DNA of 64,000 bases, from assembly GCF_964340395.1 (NCBI RefSeq), contig NC_135552.1, positions 25,436,181 through 25,500,180 of the forward strand, given 5' to 3'. The DNA is from Glandiceps talaboti. Lineage: Eukaryota; Hemichordata; Enteropneusta; Spengelidae. Every line of letters starts with the position of its first letter. Positions within the stretch are counted from its first letter, which is position 1. The position numbers and the translations under genes are program-made. The notes below the pieces were generated by a model. That model worked only from the letters and a program-made list of their open reading frames with translations, ran no database searches and was not told the DNA's origin. This document shows positions 27,601-41,500 of the stretch, piece after piece.

Positions 27601-30600
27601 GCTCAGTCAGTGTATTGTAGCTGCATGAAGTACTAACAACTTCAGCCATGAATGTAACAAGTTGTGTGTCTCAACTAAAACATCTTAATACATTGGTTTG
27701 AATAACTTGAAAGGTTAATACAAGTCTTTGATAGATAAATACAGAGTGAGTTGCACCCCATTTCAAGCATAGAGACAAAACTAACTTTATCCTGGAAATG
27801 TGAATTGATAATATTGAAGTGATAGTACAGTTATTCAACATCAGAAAGTAGAGGTTCCTGTTTCTGGTACATGGTTTTTTCTTCTATAGTCCATTCAAAT
27901 TCATTATATCTATTCACACAGTTTCATAAATGTGAGGACTTAGGTTCTTTGAAGGGTTTATCCTGAAATGTCGGCAATTTTCAACTTTTTTGGATCAAGG
28001 ATATTTTATCTAATTAACATTTTTTTGGTACATGGTAATGCATAGAGCTCACCATTTTATAGTATTCATATATGTGATTATACTTGGTATGCAGGTTATA
28101 TAGTAGACTATTTTCCACATCATCATGTTTGTCCATATTTACAAGCCTAGGGAGATTTCAAGTTTATCATGAGAATCAAAAATATATCAGGACCCCTTAG
28201 CATAAGGTTATACTCAATGTAAGCACACCCTAGTACATGTGATTTCAGATATGGTGTGCCTGATTTTAAATCATGTAAATCACGATGCTACAATGTCCAG
28301 TTTGGATTAGTATTAAAATTTAGGACTGATGTGAAAAACAGGTATCTGGAGTAGTTTAAAGAAAAAGTGGTCCAGAACAAAAACATGATGCTTTGTTAAC
28401 CATATAGCTCCTGGCTAATGCAAGAACCTGGGATTGAAACCCAAGCCTTTAAAGAAACACTTCTGTATTAAGTCCATTAGTGTCCATAATTTACATGACT
28501 CTGATTTTTTTTTGAAAGTGACGAAATCTTAAAATTTAATTGGAATGACTAAACACTTTATATGTTAATAACTGATATCCATGGCGATTTGATGTAGGTG
28601 TTTATGGATTTATATAGTAAAATTGTAAAATTGCCTTCGGCTGTTAGTGTTGGATACAGTGTTACTCAAAAGTGATGTCAATAGTATACTTCTTAATACA
28701 TAGCAGTGAATTTTAAAATTCTGTGTAGTAATACAAGGGGTCAATTGATAACAATTAATTGTTTCCGGCTGTTAAATTTACAATGACATTATCAAGGATT
28801 CATTTCATTCTATATGGCTTATCTCCCTATATATGACGGAAAAGTTTAAAATTCTACATCGCACTGCACCATATTGATAAATCACTGTCAGCTATTATGT
28901 ATACTAAAACTGCATCAACAAAGAGCGCTTCTCTTTTATATCCAATTGACAGTAAATTTTGAACGTCGTCAAAACATTTTTTAATGAGAAACATCCCAGT
29001 AGGAACCTAAATTGTAAATGGATTTTTTCTGTCCCCTCAGTTCAGCTTTGATGTAATAAGAATTCATGATTTACAAACAATGTTGTATGTATTCTTTATC
29101 CTCAGTTTATCCTAGCTATTATCCCATAAAACTCTTGTATGTCTATTTCATCCATTTCAAATCAACTGTAAAATACTGCGGCAGTGCCATGCCGTGAATT
29201 TAGTAGACCTCAGAGACTGTACCTGCGCAAATATAACAATGAGTTTATAAAAAGGAAAGGTTATGTCATAGAATATTTACTGGCGTTTTTAAAACCATAA
29301 ATTGTGGTATTGCATAGAACTCAGCAGGGTTTGATTACAACATGGTGTTCAGTACATACAAGGCCACCTATTGGCTTGTTCCATTCCCATGGTGCATTTA
29401 ACATCTTTTACGTATACAAAAACTGAGTAAAGCGAACACTGTTGTCATGGTAACCGACAAGCTATCAGGGGATAGATTTCCATTAGCCTTCTACCTGGTA
29501 CATAAATCAAACTCAGTATGATGGTTTTTCTGTGCATGGATGATAGAAGAAACCAATACATGTACACAGCAGTTGGTTTGTAAAGACATTCATGTATTAA
29601 ACAGATATTACAGCTTGCAAACAATGACTAATGATGTACACCTAGTATAAAGGTTATATTTAGACATACCTGCAATGTGGGCAAAATATCAGTGCTAAAG
29701 ATCTTCAGTCTTACCCAACTATTTTTTTTTTATGAGTCTGATTTTTTTATGTGATAAAGGTAGCCTTTTCACTTCTGGAGAATGATAAATGATATGATTT
29801 GCATACATGGAGTATGTATTGCTATTAGTTTGTCAGGAAATTTTACTTGGCAAAGATTAGGATGATAAATTGTAGTAGAATTCCTGATTGTAGCCATAGC
29901 TATATTACACTATGTTGGAATGAGTATGCTGAAGAAAAACGGTAAAACAGTCGTCTCACATGTGAAATTTGTTTAACGTTTTGAGCAATAACTCTTTATC
30001 AAAAACAGAGGTTAAGGGTAAATAGTTAAACAGCCAATCTATCCTAACGTAATGAAAATGTGTAAGAGAATATACAACAAATACAAGATGACACAAGGCT
30101 AGGAAAATAGAACTCAGTGGTGAAAAAAGCGCATCAATACTAACTAGATAGAACAAACTCTCACACTAATGGAATGCCTGCACCTAGAGGTATTGGTTTT
30201 GCATCACTGCTGGTATTAAAGTGATACATCTATGCTAGAGACACACATCAAAGCTGAAGTCACACTGGATTGAATGCGCTACAGAGTTAGTAATTTGGCA
30301 TCATTTGTTGAATATAATTGTTTTTTGAATTATATTTTCAATTCAAGTTATAATTACATTTTTTGTTATGTTAGTCCAACAAGCTAATGTTGGTATTTAT
30401 GATATTAATACCATCATACTAATGTTGGTATTAGTATATAGTTTTTTCTTTTCTGCTGCCAGAGTTTCAACACTGATGTGACTTTACATTATTTATATAT
30501 GACATAGCCTAATCTGCCACTGTTTACAAACAGTAAACTTCTTGTAGTAGTACATTGAACCCAGACACCCCTGAATTGTACTAATATGAATGTAGATCAA

Positions 30601-32501
30601 GACTTTATTCATACACTTCTCAAGTTGGTAATTTGTATGTTGGAATTAGTATGCTAGGGATGAAGAAAAAAACGGTAAAATAGTCGTCTCACATGTGAAA
30701 TTTGTTTAACGTTTTGAACAATAACTCTTTATCAAAAACAGAGGTTAAGGGTAGATAGTTAAACAGCTAATCTACCCTAACGTAATGAAAATGTGTAAGA
30801 GAATATACAACAAATACAAGATGACACAAGGCTAGGAAAATAGAACTCAGTGGTGAAAAAAGCGCATCAATACTAACTAGATAGAACAAACTCGCACACT
30901 AATGTAATGCCCACACCTAGAGGTATTGGTTTTGCATCACTGCTGGTATATAGTGATACATCTATGCTAGAGACACACATCAAAGCTGAAGTCACACTGG
31001 ATTAAATGTGCTACAGAGTTAGTAATTTGGCATCATTTGTTGAATATTGTTTTTTGAATTGGTATTTTCAATTCAAGTTATGATTACATTTTTTTGTTAT
31101 GTTAGTCCAACAGGCTAATGTTGGTAGTTATGATATTAATACCATCATACTAATGTTGGTATTAGTATATAGTTTTCTCTTTTCTGCTGCCAGTGTTTCA
31201 ACACTGATGTGACTTTACATTTATATATGACATAGCCTAATCTGCCACTGTTTACAACAGTTAACTTCTTGTAGTAGTGCATTGAACCCAGATACCCCTG
31301 AATTGTGCTATGCAGATCAAGACTTTATTCATACACTTCTCAAGTTGGTAATTTGTATGTTGGAACATTGCAATTGATTGTATGCCCTCTAAGGTGACAA
31401 TTTGATGCACTACTGATACACAGCAATTTCTTGTAACCCACCAACATTTGATTTCACAAATTTTCATAATGTGGTGACTTACAAAGAAAAAGGTTTCTGT
31501 TTTACACAACAAAAAATGTAGTCTTTCAAAAGAGGGCATGCTGGGACAAATTACGGATCCTATTCCCAAAGAGGAAGACTTCTACTCAAATAACTTGGCT
31601 GCTCTCCACAATTTTACCATAGTAGTAATAATAATGGCACACTGGTGTTTAGTAGTTACCTCAATTTTACCGCTTGATATACCTAGTACATTTCTGATCA
31701 ATATTTGGTCATTTAAAAACAATTGATGAATCAGATATAAAACAAATGAGTAATGACAATAAATTAGACAATCCTCTGAAAAGCCATGATTAATAATCCT
31801 ATCCTGACAGTTGTTATGTATTAATTGCTGTGTGGGTCATCAGAGCATTATGTAGTGGTAACACCAATTAACTGTTATTATGTGGACCCCGGGACTGTCT
31901 TGGTTGTCACATTAGCTAATGAAGGAGGTAGAGAAATGATAGATCTCTATAACTGACAACTAATCAATGTAATGGTTACATCTAGTAACCCATTAGATAA
32001 TGATGACATCACTTGAAATGTGTTGGTATTTCATTGGGTTGATTCTAGTTACTATCCATCTCAGTGTAATGGGTACGTTCACTACTTTTACTAATAATTA
32101 TATCTGTTAGGTAAGGATGACATCACTTGAAATGTGTTGGTATTTCATTGGGTTGATTCCAGTTGCTATCCATCTCAGTGTAATGGGTACGTTCACTACT
32201 TTTACTATAGCTATACCCATTAGATAATGATGACATCACTTGAGATGTGTTGGTATTTCACTGGATTCATTGAGGTTGTTTTAATATCCATCATGAGGTA
32301 AACAAGAAAGAGAAAACATGTTGTGATGTACGCAATCATATACTTGGACTATGATAATTAGGGTTATAGAAGAGTGTGGGATTTTAGGGTTATTGTCAGA
32401 GTTAGTGAAAGTAAACCAGGTAGTTAAGGTTGCAATCAGGGTTTAATAGTAGTAATGAGTAATAGTTTGTGGTAGTACATGCACGCACGCACGTGCACAC
32501 G

Positions 32502-32579
<78 letters not shown>

Positions 32580-35500
32580 ATGCTATTTATGTCTCTGAGC
32601 AGTGCATAGGGATCCCTTTTCAGTACCAGATACATGACAGGAAATTGTTTTATTTTCTAAATTATTTTAAAATATAACAACTTTTGACTAAAAATGTTGG
32701 CATCATGTCATAAACAGTTGTTTCTTTGCTTCCGAGCTAAAATAAACTTATAAAGATTCAATCTGCCAGAAAGTTACAGAAAAACAATAACTTTTGGTCA
32801 GAAAATTTCACTGAAAACTTCACTGTACTCATTGAGTGTTTGCATGATAATATACCATGATAGCCTTTACCCGGTGTACCACCCAGCAGTATGCAGATTA
32901 TACAGTACCTCAGAAATCAATACCTGTACAACAATGTTTGCATATAATAGCATTAAGAATTGTGACTAGTACTGGTGTTAGAAGTAGTGTGAGGTAAGAT
33001 AATTACACAATGCTGTTCTTCACTGACATATTGTAGAAAAATTGTTCTACGTTCTAGCTTTCTGTATAAGTATAGATTTTCTGTATGATTCAGAATACAT
33101 CAATAGACAGTATGTGAAATAGCATTGTAAGAGAGTGATCATAGTACATACAGTCCATTTCAGTTTTAGTCTATGTAGAATGAATATACTGAAGTTGATT
33201 GAAAATCTTCACAAGTCAGTCATAAACACACTACCATATTGAAAATTATGTGTAGTTATATATTTCTATGCTTCCTTTATAATCTAAACATTATTTTAAT
33301 TACAGCGTACCATTTTATGCTATCAGACACCAATTTCATAGAATATGACAGTCACCATGTAATTAGAACTTATTTCAGTTAATTTTTGTATATCATCCAT
33401 AGAAATGTATAATTTTAGTTATTATAGCCGACTATATGTAAAACTTGAAGTTTTTTCTGTCGATATTTCGGCATTAGTTAAAAGTTGTGGGCGATTTCTT
33501 CTCATATCTCATGGTTTTGTGTGGGAGGGTGGGGGAGCTTGAAATTGGTCCTGTCGAATTTCTTTTTATGCAGACATATATACTTGTCAAAAATCCATTC
33601 ATGTTTGGGACTACATGACAGGGCTATATTGCACACTCCATATCATGTTGCTGTGGAACTATCAAGGCTTTCCTAGTCAGTCCACAGACTATTCCAGAGA
33701 CACCCAGGCCCGGCAAAAATAGCAAGTGGGTTCCACAGGTCATGTTTACTGACAAGTCTATATGTGGCCAGTAGGTGTACCTTTTTGTAAGAATTCTACT
33801 TCAAAATAGACATTTGAATAGATTGAGTGAAACCATAGGGGCCGTTGGATGGTTCCATTACAGGTGACCAAGGGGGTATTTACCAAGCTATTGGATGGTC
33901 TATTCATTCTACCTAATTATAGGTGAAATAGGGGGTATTGATGGAATTCTTTGATTGCAATTATCGTTAATGGACTGATATTGATTTGTGTGTGTTCATT
34001 ATGTACTGAAAGACAAATGTTGAGGCCATTTGAAGCAATACACCAGACAGGACAGGACTGACTCAATGAGATAGGTACCTGACTTAAGCAATACACCAGA
34101 CAGGACTGACTGACTCAATGAGATCCATAGGTACATGATGACTAAAAGCATGCCCAGAGTACTACCTGTAGTATAAAAGCTATGGGAGTATCCATAAGTT
34201 AATTATTTTGGCATATTAGCCCATAGACTTGCATGGCTGTCTGTAAGATTTAAATTTGCCTGAATATTTGGTTGAACACTCCAAGCCACATAGCCATAAG
34301 TCAGGTATAAGTGTGATAGCATTATTTCATAGCCACATAGCCATGTTTTGGGCTCAGGTATAAGTGTGATAGCATTATTTCATTTTGACAATGATTAGTG
34401 TAACTGAAAGATAAATCATTGATGATATCGAAAATCAAATACCCAACAAAAATCAAATATATAACTGTAAATTATGAATACTCAGAATTTGTTGAGCTAA
34501 GCTGAAGTGAACATTAATGTTAACAACTGAATATAATTATGTTAATTGTATCACTGCACAATTAGAAGTATTGAGGCACTGTGAGTTACTCAGTGATTCA
34601 AACTACAAAATAATTTGAATCAAATATAAGTATGAGATGGAACTCACAGCACAGGTTTAAATATTGATTCATCTATTTCAATGTCATTTGCATTCTAACT
34701 GTTACAGATGTCAGAAATCAAAGTGCATTAATGATGTCATGCATTCTAACTGTTACAGATGTCAGAAATCAAAGTGCATCAATGATGTCATTTGCATTCT
34801 AACTGTCACTGATGTCAGAAATCAAAGTGCATCAATGATGTCATTTGTATTCTAACTTACAGAAGTGCCAGGAGTCACTGCATCAACCCTCTATTGTTAT
34901 GTTTGCTATACTGGTGTTGACACCTTAATTACTAGTCTATCAATAATACTCCTGTATAGTGGTGTCAAATACTGAGAATTCAAACATTACCTATTGAACC
35001 CTTTACACAGTCATCACTGCAGGGCAAATGTGAGTTGGTGACTAGAGTCATCAAGTATTTCATAGCCAAACCATTCATGTCGTGAATTAATATATACCAT
35101 ATATAGTATATAGCACAGCAGTGTTTTTGCTAAGGTTTGGGAACCCCGGTAACAGAAAGGGGGAAAGAGGTAAAACTGGTAGTGCTTCCCATGCAATGTA
35201 TCATAGTTTAGGTGGGGAACCCCGGTAAAATGATGTGGGAACCCCGGTAGATTTTACCTACTTACCGCCCTTAAATAAAACACTGCACAGTGAGGTAAAG
35301 AGGATTAATTAGTGTATGAATTCTCTTGACGTCACTTTCGAATATCAGGGTGTCTATTGAGTTGAATCTGATCTATACTAATATTACATACAAATATCAC
35401 CATTCTTGTGTGCTGTAGTGTGGAGTGTATAGTAGATTGGATTTCTAATCTAGTACATCTCAAAATCACTATATTTAGCAAGCAATTTTACTTCTCACCT

Positions 35501-38500
35501 TCATGGACTTTAGAATTCAGTATGATATTTACCCTTCAAATCAAAGAAACCTGATATGCACAAAATAATCAATGCTTGTACTGTACATGTACATTTTGTA
35601 TAGTGAATACTGTATGTTATAATAGTTTATCCTCTGCTGTAGTACCCGGTAGTACCAATTTGGATAATTACTTGTGTTAGGCAATTGGATAATTTGAGAA
35701 TGTTTCATTGAAAGTTAACATCGTAATTTTCTTCTGGATAAATTGTATATAGCTCAGAATTCAGCCTTGTGGAGATTTTTGGTTTTTGCCTTGGTCAGAA
35801 TTCAGTCTTGTGGAGATTTTTGGTTTTTGCCCAGCTCAGAATTCAGTTTTGTGGAGATTTTTGGTGTTTGCCAAGGTCAGAAATCAGTTGAGTGGAGATT
35901 TTTGCCCGGCGCCTTAAATTTCCCCGACCAAGTAGGGGAAAGGGGAGAGGCACACATTCAACATGACTGCATGGATTCTAGACTATGATATGGTAATTTG
36001 TGACTCTTAAGATGTCAGTTCACCCTACATTCGTATATCTCTTTATAGTTTTGAATAGTAAGTAACAACCTGACAAAAATCCTTTAGAAAATTATTGATT
36101 CGTCTTGTAGTGTTAATTAATTCTTACAGTTTTTTGTTAATTTTAGAGTTTGAAATTTGATTTTTGGCATGTATCTAAGAATATTGTAAACACAGCAAGA
36201 GAGAAAAAATATTGAATATTGTAACGTAATGATTGTTAAGAACGTTTACAGTTTTTCTGGTGGACAGACAAGAATTGCAAATTGATAAATTTAGTTTGTA
36301 CAAAAACAGAAATGAAAAGTTGATGGTCACAGCAAAACTCATTATAAAGGGTATGTGTCCCAAAAGTTCTGATGTGAGCTTTCACCCAGTTAACAGAGCA
36401 TCATTAGGTGAGCATGTAATATGTATGTACAGTATTATATGAATTACTTAACTTGAGAAGAAAACTATTAAACCCCATATATCTCCCTCTGTTGACATAC
36501 ATTAGAAAGAAAAGAAAGAGTTCATTAATTTGGTGGGCTTTAGATAATCCCTAAATATTGTCTCATCATAAAATGTAGGCATGAATAAACAACATGAATA
36601 ACTTGACACTTTAGGGCTTCATTATCACTCCAAAGTCCACTTGACACTTTAGGGCTTCCTTATTACTGCAAAGGCCACTATGTTTCAGGTGACTACAAGT
36701 CCACCTTTTGTTATTCTGATTGGCTTCCCAGGTTCGCAGTTATACACTTGAGCTTTCATATGTAAATGAAGTCCCTCTGTTTCACTGGGCGGGAAACCTA
36801 TCACCTAGCTTCCACCCCTGTGAGTGGAATAGTATCTGCCTATTCAGAACCAGCTACTATTGTCGGTAATATTGAATGACTGTTTATATCACACGTCACT
36901 ACTGTAGTTCATTTCATACGTGGTCACCAATTTTTTTTTTATCTCGTGGATTTCCCTGGTGATGGAGCTTCAAAATAACCTAAGGTACAATTCATGGGTG
37001 ATCACTTGATGTCTGACTTCACAGAGGTTAAAGTTCAATGCCAAGGTATTAATAAGTGGATGATACTGTACATGCCACGGCTTGTCATCACTTGTTTCAG
37101 TCTGCCGGTGGAGTAGTAATGCATGTTGTGTGAGCTTATACCTGTAGTATTAACTAGTGTTGCAGCTCTAAGGTATATGATAACACACTTTTGTAATTTC
37201 CTGTGAATTGTGCTTGATTTAATTGTCAATGGGACTAGCCAAGTCACTGGGTCTGTACAGGACTGCAAATCAGCTGTTAATGGTGCATATTTATGAAAGG
37301 TAAGTATTTCCTGATTTAAGTCACTCACTGAATATTTTATAACATTTCTAGTGATTGTTATTGAGTATGTTATTTCGTAAAAAGCTGCAGTTGGATTCAC
37401 TGGTGTGTTATTGTACTGGGGTGCTGTATAAGGTTGTTGTTAGCTTGTTCCAAGGAGATGTATGTCATCTATCTAGTGCTGTCATAATCTGGGGTTATGT
37501 GGTGGTGCATTATACGATAAGCTGATTGTTGATGATCTAGTGGCTGAGATAGCTAATATGTGCCTGTATTCTGATGTATAGATATCCCAGGTCTTTAAGT
37601 CGTGAGTTGCATTAGAATTGGAGCTGTGATTCGGATGGATCTAAGGTTGATTGCGTGTGTACTTGCGTAGCATTTGTCAACACGTGGCTATATCATACAC
37701 ATGTGGTGTGACTGATGTACAAAGGTTTGATTTACAGTTATATCGTTATCACCTTTCTCATAGCAGGTATTACAGTCTTAGTACATCTTTCCATGTCTAC
37801 ATTGCTTTATTTTATGCATACAGACAATTTTTTAAAACCATGGAAACAGGTAAAGATCATCCTTTGTACCCCTGCATCCTTAGAGGCTATTTGATCCATT
37901 ATGACTGCCAAACCCACTTGTAATCTAAAAATTCACAAAAGAAAGCTTTTAGCTAAAACAGAACGTACAGCGATACTCATGTGTGACATGATATAGAACG
38001 TAGAAAATTTTACAGCAATCTATGACTTCATTATGCATGGTTGAAAGTTGCCATAGCAACAAACAGTTTAACCTTTGACCTGAGAACATGAAACTAAAAT
38101 TACATGCCATGATTCATTAGCAGGTTTACATCAACACTTCTATGTTAAAGTTGCATCACTTTGATATTTTTGTAGTTTATGATATTATATGCCAATTTCA
38201 CATAAAACATGACGTCACATTTTAACAAAGTGACTGATCAAGATATTTTAAATATCATTCTGGAACCACGTAAAATAATATTTGTATTTCATTATATTAC
38301 ATAGATCTTCAGAAAGCCATGTTTGGTAACAGATCAGTGCATATTATATCAATTACATTTAGCAAATTGTTGAGATTGGATATTACTATTACTGATAAGA
38401 TGAGGTAAATTTTGTAGTCAAAATAGAGCAATTAGATGTTGAGGTCGTTTCATCTTTTCTGTTTTGTCTATAAACTGTATTAATGAATATTTAATGATAC

Positions 38501-41500
38501 AATCTTAGAACAGATGTCTGTTAGGTACACTTGGAATCTATGCTGAAAATTTGAACAGTTAAAATGTGCTGTAATATATAAGTTTGGGGTCCATGCTATA
38601 TAGCAGGTGTCTGTTAGGTACACTTGGAATCTATGTTGAAAATTTGCAGTTAAAACATACTGTAATATGTAAGTTTGGGGTCCATGCTGTAGAGCAGGTG
38701 TCTGTTAGGTACACTTCGAATCTATGCTGAAAATTTGAACAGTTAAAACATACTGTAATATGTAAGTTTGGGGTCCATGCTGTAGAGCAGGTGTCTGTTA
38801 GGTACACTTCGAATCTATGCTGAAAATTTGAACAGTTAAAACATACTGTAATATGTAAGTTTGGGGTCCATGCTATATAGCAGGTGTCTGTTAGGTACAC
38901 TTGGAATCTATGTTGAAAATTTGCACAGTTAAAACATACTGTAATATGTAAGTCTAGGGTCTGTGCTATGTCCTATGTAACCTTGTAGTTAAAGTGTGGG
39001 TTCTTGGCTGTCCTGTACAAAAGTTAAAATGCCCTGCAGTATAAAGGGGAAAAAAATGTAATTGCAAAAAGGGAATGTTTTGAAAAAAATTCATCAAGGA
39101 AATGAATTTTGTTTTTAAAATTGTGTTTCATTGTTTTGTAAAAAAGTTAGTAACAATGACATGAAGATAAATTTATTGAGAATAAAAATATTATTAATCA
39201 AATGCATTAGAAATAATAGCCTAGAGTCAGCGTTATAGTCACATGTGGGGATGTTTGCTCTCACCATGCCCCCCCCCCCCCCCTACCATGGAGCTCAAAT
39301 CCATACATGACTGGTTTCTTGGCTATAGAAATATATTTGTATTAAAAACAATATGTTGTGTACAACACAAAGAGGAAATTTGAAACATTTGGAACAGAAT
39401 GAAATTTAGAGTAATTTAGTCTGAATAGATGTATATGGCACATATTGGCTGTTAACAGAATAACTGAATATGGTATTTAATTCATCACACATTTCAGCAG
39501 ATCATGTGACAGGGTTTAAAATTCAAAAACCAACATTATTATAGATGTCAGCTGGAATATGATCAAATATTTGAATGTCAGGCTACCTTGAATAATAGTT
39601 GTATTTCTACCATTAGGATTGTAGACTGATATGTGATCTAGACAGACACAGAGAAATACAGAACTAGAATGTCATATACCGGAAACTTAAATATTGATAT
39701 GTATTGACTAAACTATCGTTGCCATGACAATGTCAATTTTTTGCATCTATGGTCTTTTCAGTCGACAGTAATTAAATTATAATATTCTGAATAAGATCTT
39801 TTAATTCTGTGCATTTTCAAGGATATATAAAATGTCAGTTCCTTTATTGTACAAACATAAATCTGATTTAAGTATATTGTAGAGCAGGAAATAATTGTAT
39901 TAGAATTGATGTGTATTGCTTTGGCTCAACTTCACTGGATTGGATCCCTTGGTAATTACAAGATTTAAAAACTTGGGTTTTATGTATTTTAACAAAAATG
40001 ATGTAGGATAGTAAATTAGATACTTTCTTAATTTGACATTGTTTATGATACATGTTCGAAATTTAAAATGCATCGTGAAAAATATGTTTACTATAACAGT
40101 AGCAATTTTCCATTCCTTGGCGATCTGTACTCTAAATGTTTTTATTTTAACTATTTTGCAAACCTTGACAGAAAATAAAAAGTTGAAAGGAAAATGTTTG
40201 AAAAAAAACAGCACAAATTGAAATGAAAAAAAATTATCGCATATAAAATTTAAAAAAAAGCTACCATTATAATATTGCAGCTATGCTAATATCCCCCCCC
40301 CCCCCCAAAAAAAAAAAAAAAAAAAATTGATATGAAAAATTTATGACCAGCTGTATGTTTGTGTAGGTGATACATACTAGTATCAGATATGATAGAAATG
40401 GCCATTAAGTGAAAGTGATGAATGAGTTAGTCATGTTGGCATTATTATAACAATAATGTCAAAAATGAATTTAACGTCAGTGTTTGTATGTCGTCACATA
40501 TCAGCTATCATCCATTATTAATATTCATATATTCTCTTCAATTTGGCAAGATTAGACAGGATTTTCCTGCAATATTTAGATATATTTCTAATCCTTTGCA
40601 ATTGCAAATGTTATATTTATTCCCTGGCAGTGCTAAGTATTGAATGTTGTATTTCCTATGGGACTCATTATCTTCAGTGTGTAACCACTTCAGTGCCAAC
40701 AGTGTCACTCTTTCCCACCAAAATATTTGATCAAAATTCCTTCTTTTTCTTGAAGTTTTCTTGAGTTTTTTGAAGAATTCTGCATTTTGGGCAAAAATTA
40801 AACAAATTATCTCTATAAGTGTATCACTATCAAAATATCTGAATATAGTTTGAATAATTTGATGACAATTTTTATTTTAATATTTTTTTTTTCAAACATC
40901 TGCAATCTAAATGTTTATCAACCATGGATATCTTTCACTTTTTAATTCCAATAGAAAACTACAATATGAGATTCCTTTATTCATTCATTCATGATTAGGA
41001 TTTGATAAGTGTGACTATACCACATCATATGTAACAAGTTCCACTCATATGTCGATTATAAGCAACAGCTGTTACCAGGTCAAAGGTCAGCCAGGTCAAA
41101 GGGTTCACCCAGAAAGTGTGACCTGATTAAATTAAAACCAATACTGACTGTGTAAATGTAGCTCTGTGGTTGGGTTGGTTTAGATGCTACTGGAGTATTA
41201 GGAATATATAGTAAGTTCAAATTCTTTAGATTTTGATGCTTGTTTGTGTTACTAGGTAAATATCTGCAGCTGAAATTAATGTAGGATTTCCTAAACAACC
41301 TGATTCTCACATGCGTACAAGCTTGGTTAATCCAAAGGTTAGGTTCTTCAACCAAGCTAGAATCTAGTAGAAAATTGGTGGCAGGAAGTGAAATGCAGAA
41401 TGAAAGTAGGCAACCATTTTATTTGTGAACTACTGTACGGGGAAAGTATTGATTTCAAAGTTGCCACCGTCTAGACACTCCATTCTCACAAACCAGAGTT

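Noticed and set aside
36720-36900. CCAAT/octamer-like motifs suggesting a promoter
   Set aside because: Isolated short motifs with no downstream ORF or first exon.
37035-37400. Minus-strand ORF of 121 codons
   Set aside because: No recognisable domain, no splice context, and a length expected by chance in 26 kb of intron.
38631-38900. Minus-strand ORF with repeated YLTDTC blocks
   Set aside because: By-product of the 92-bp minisatellite; the unit length is not constant enough to keep a frame.
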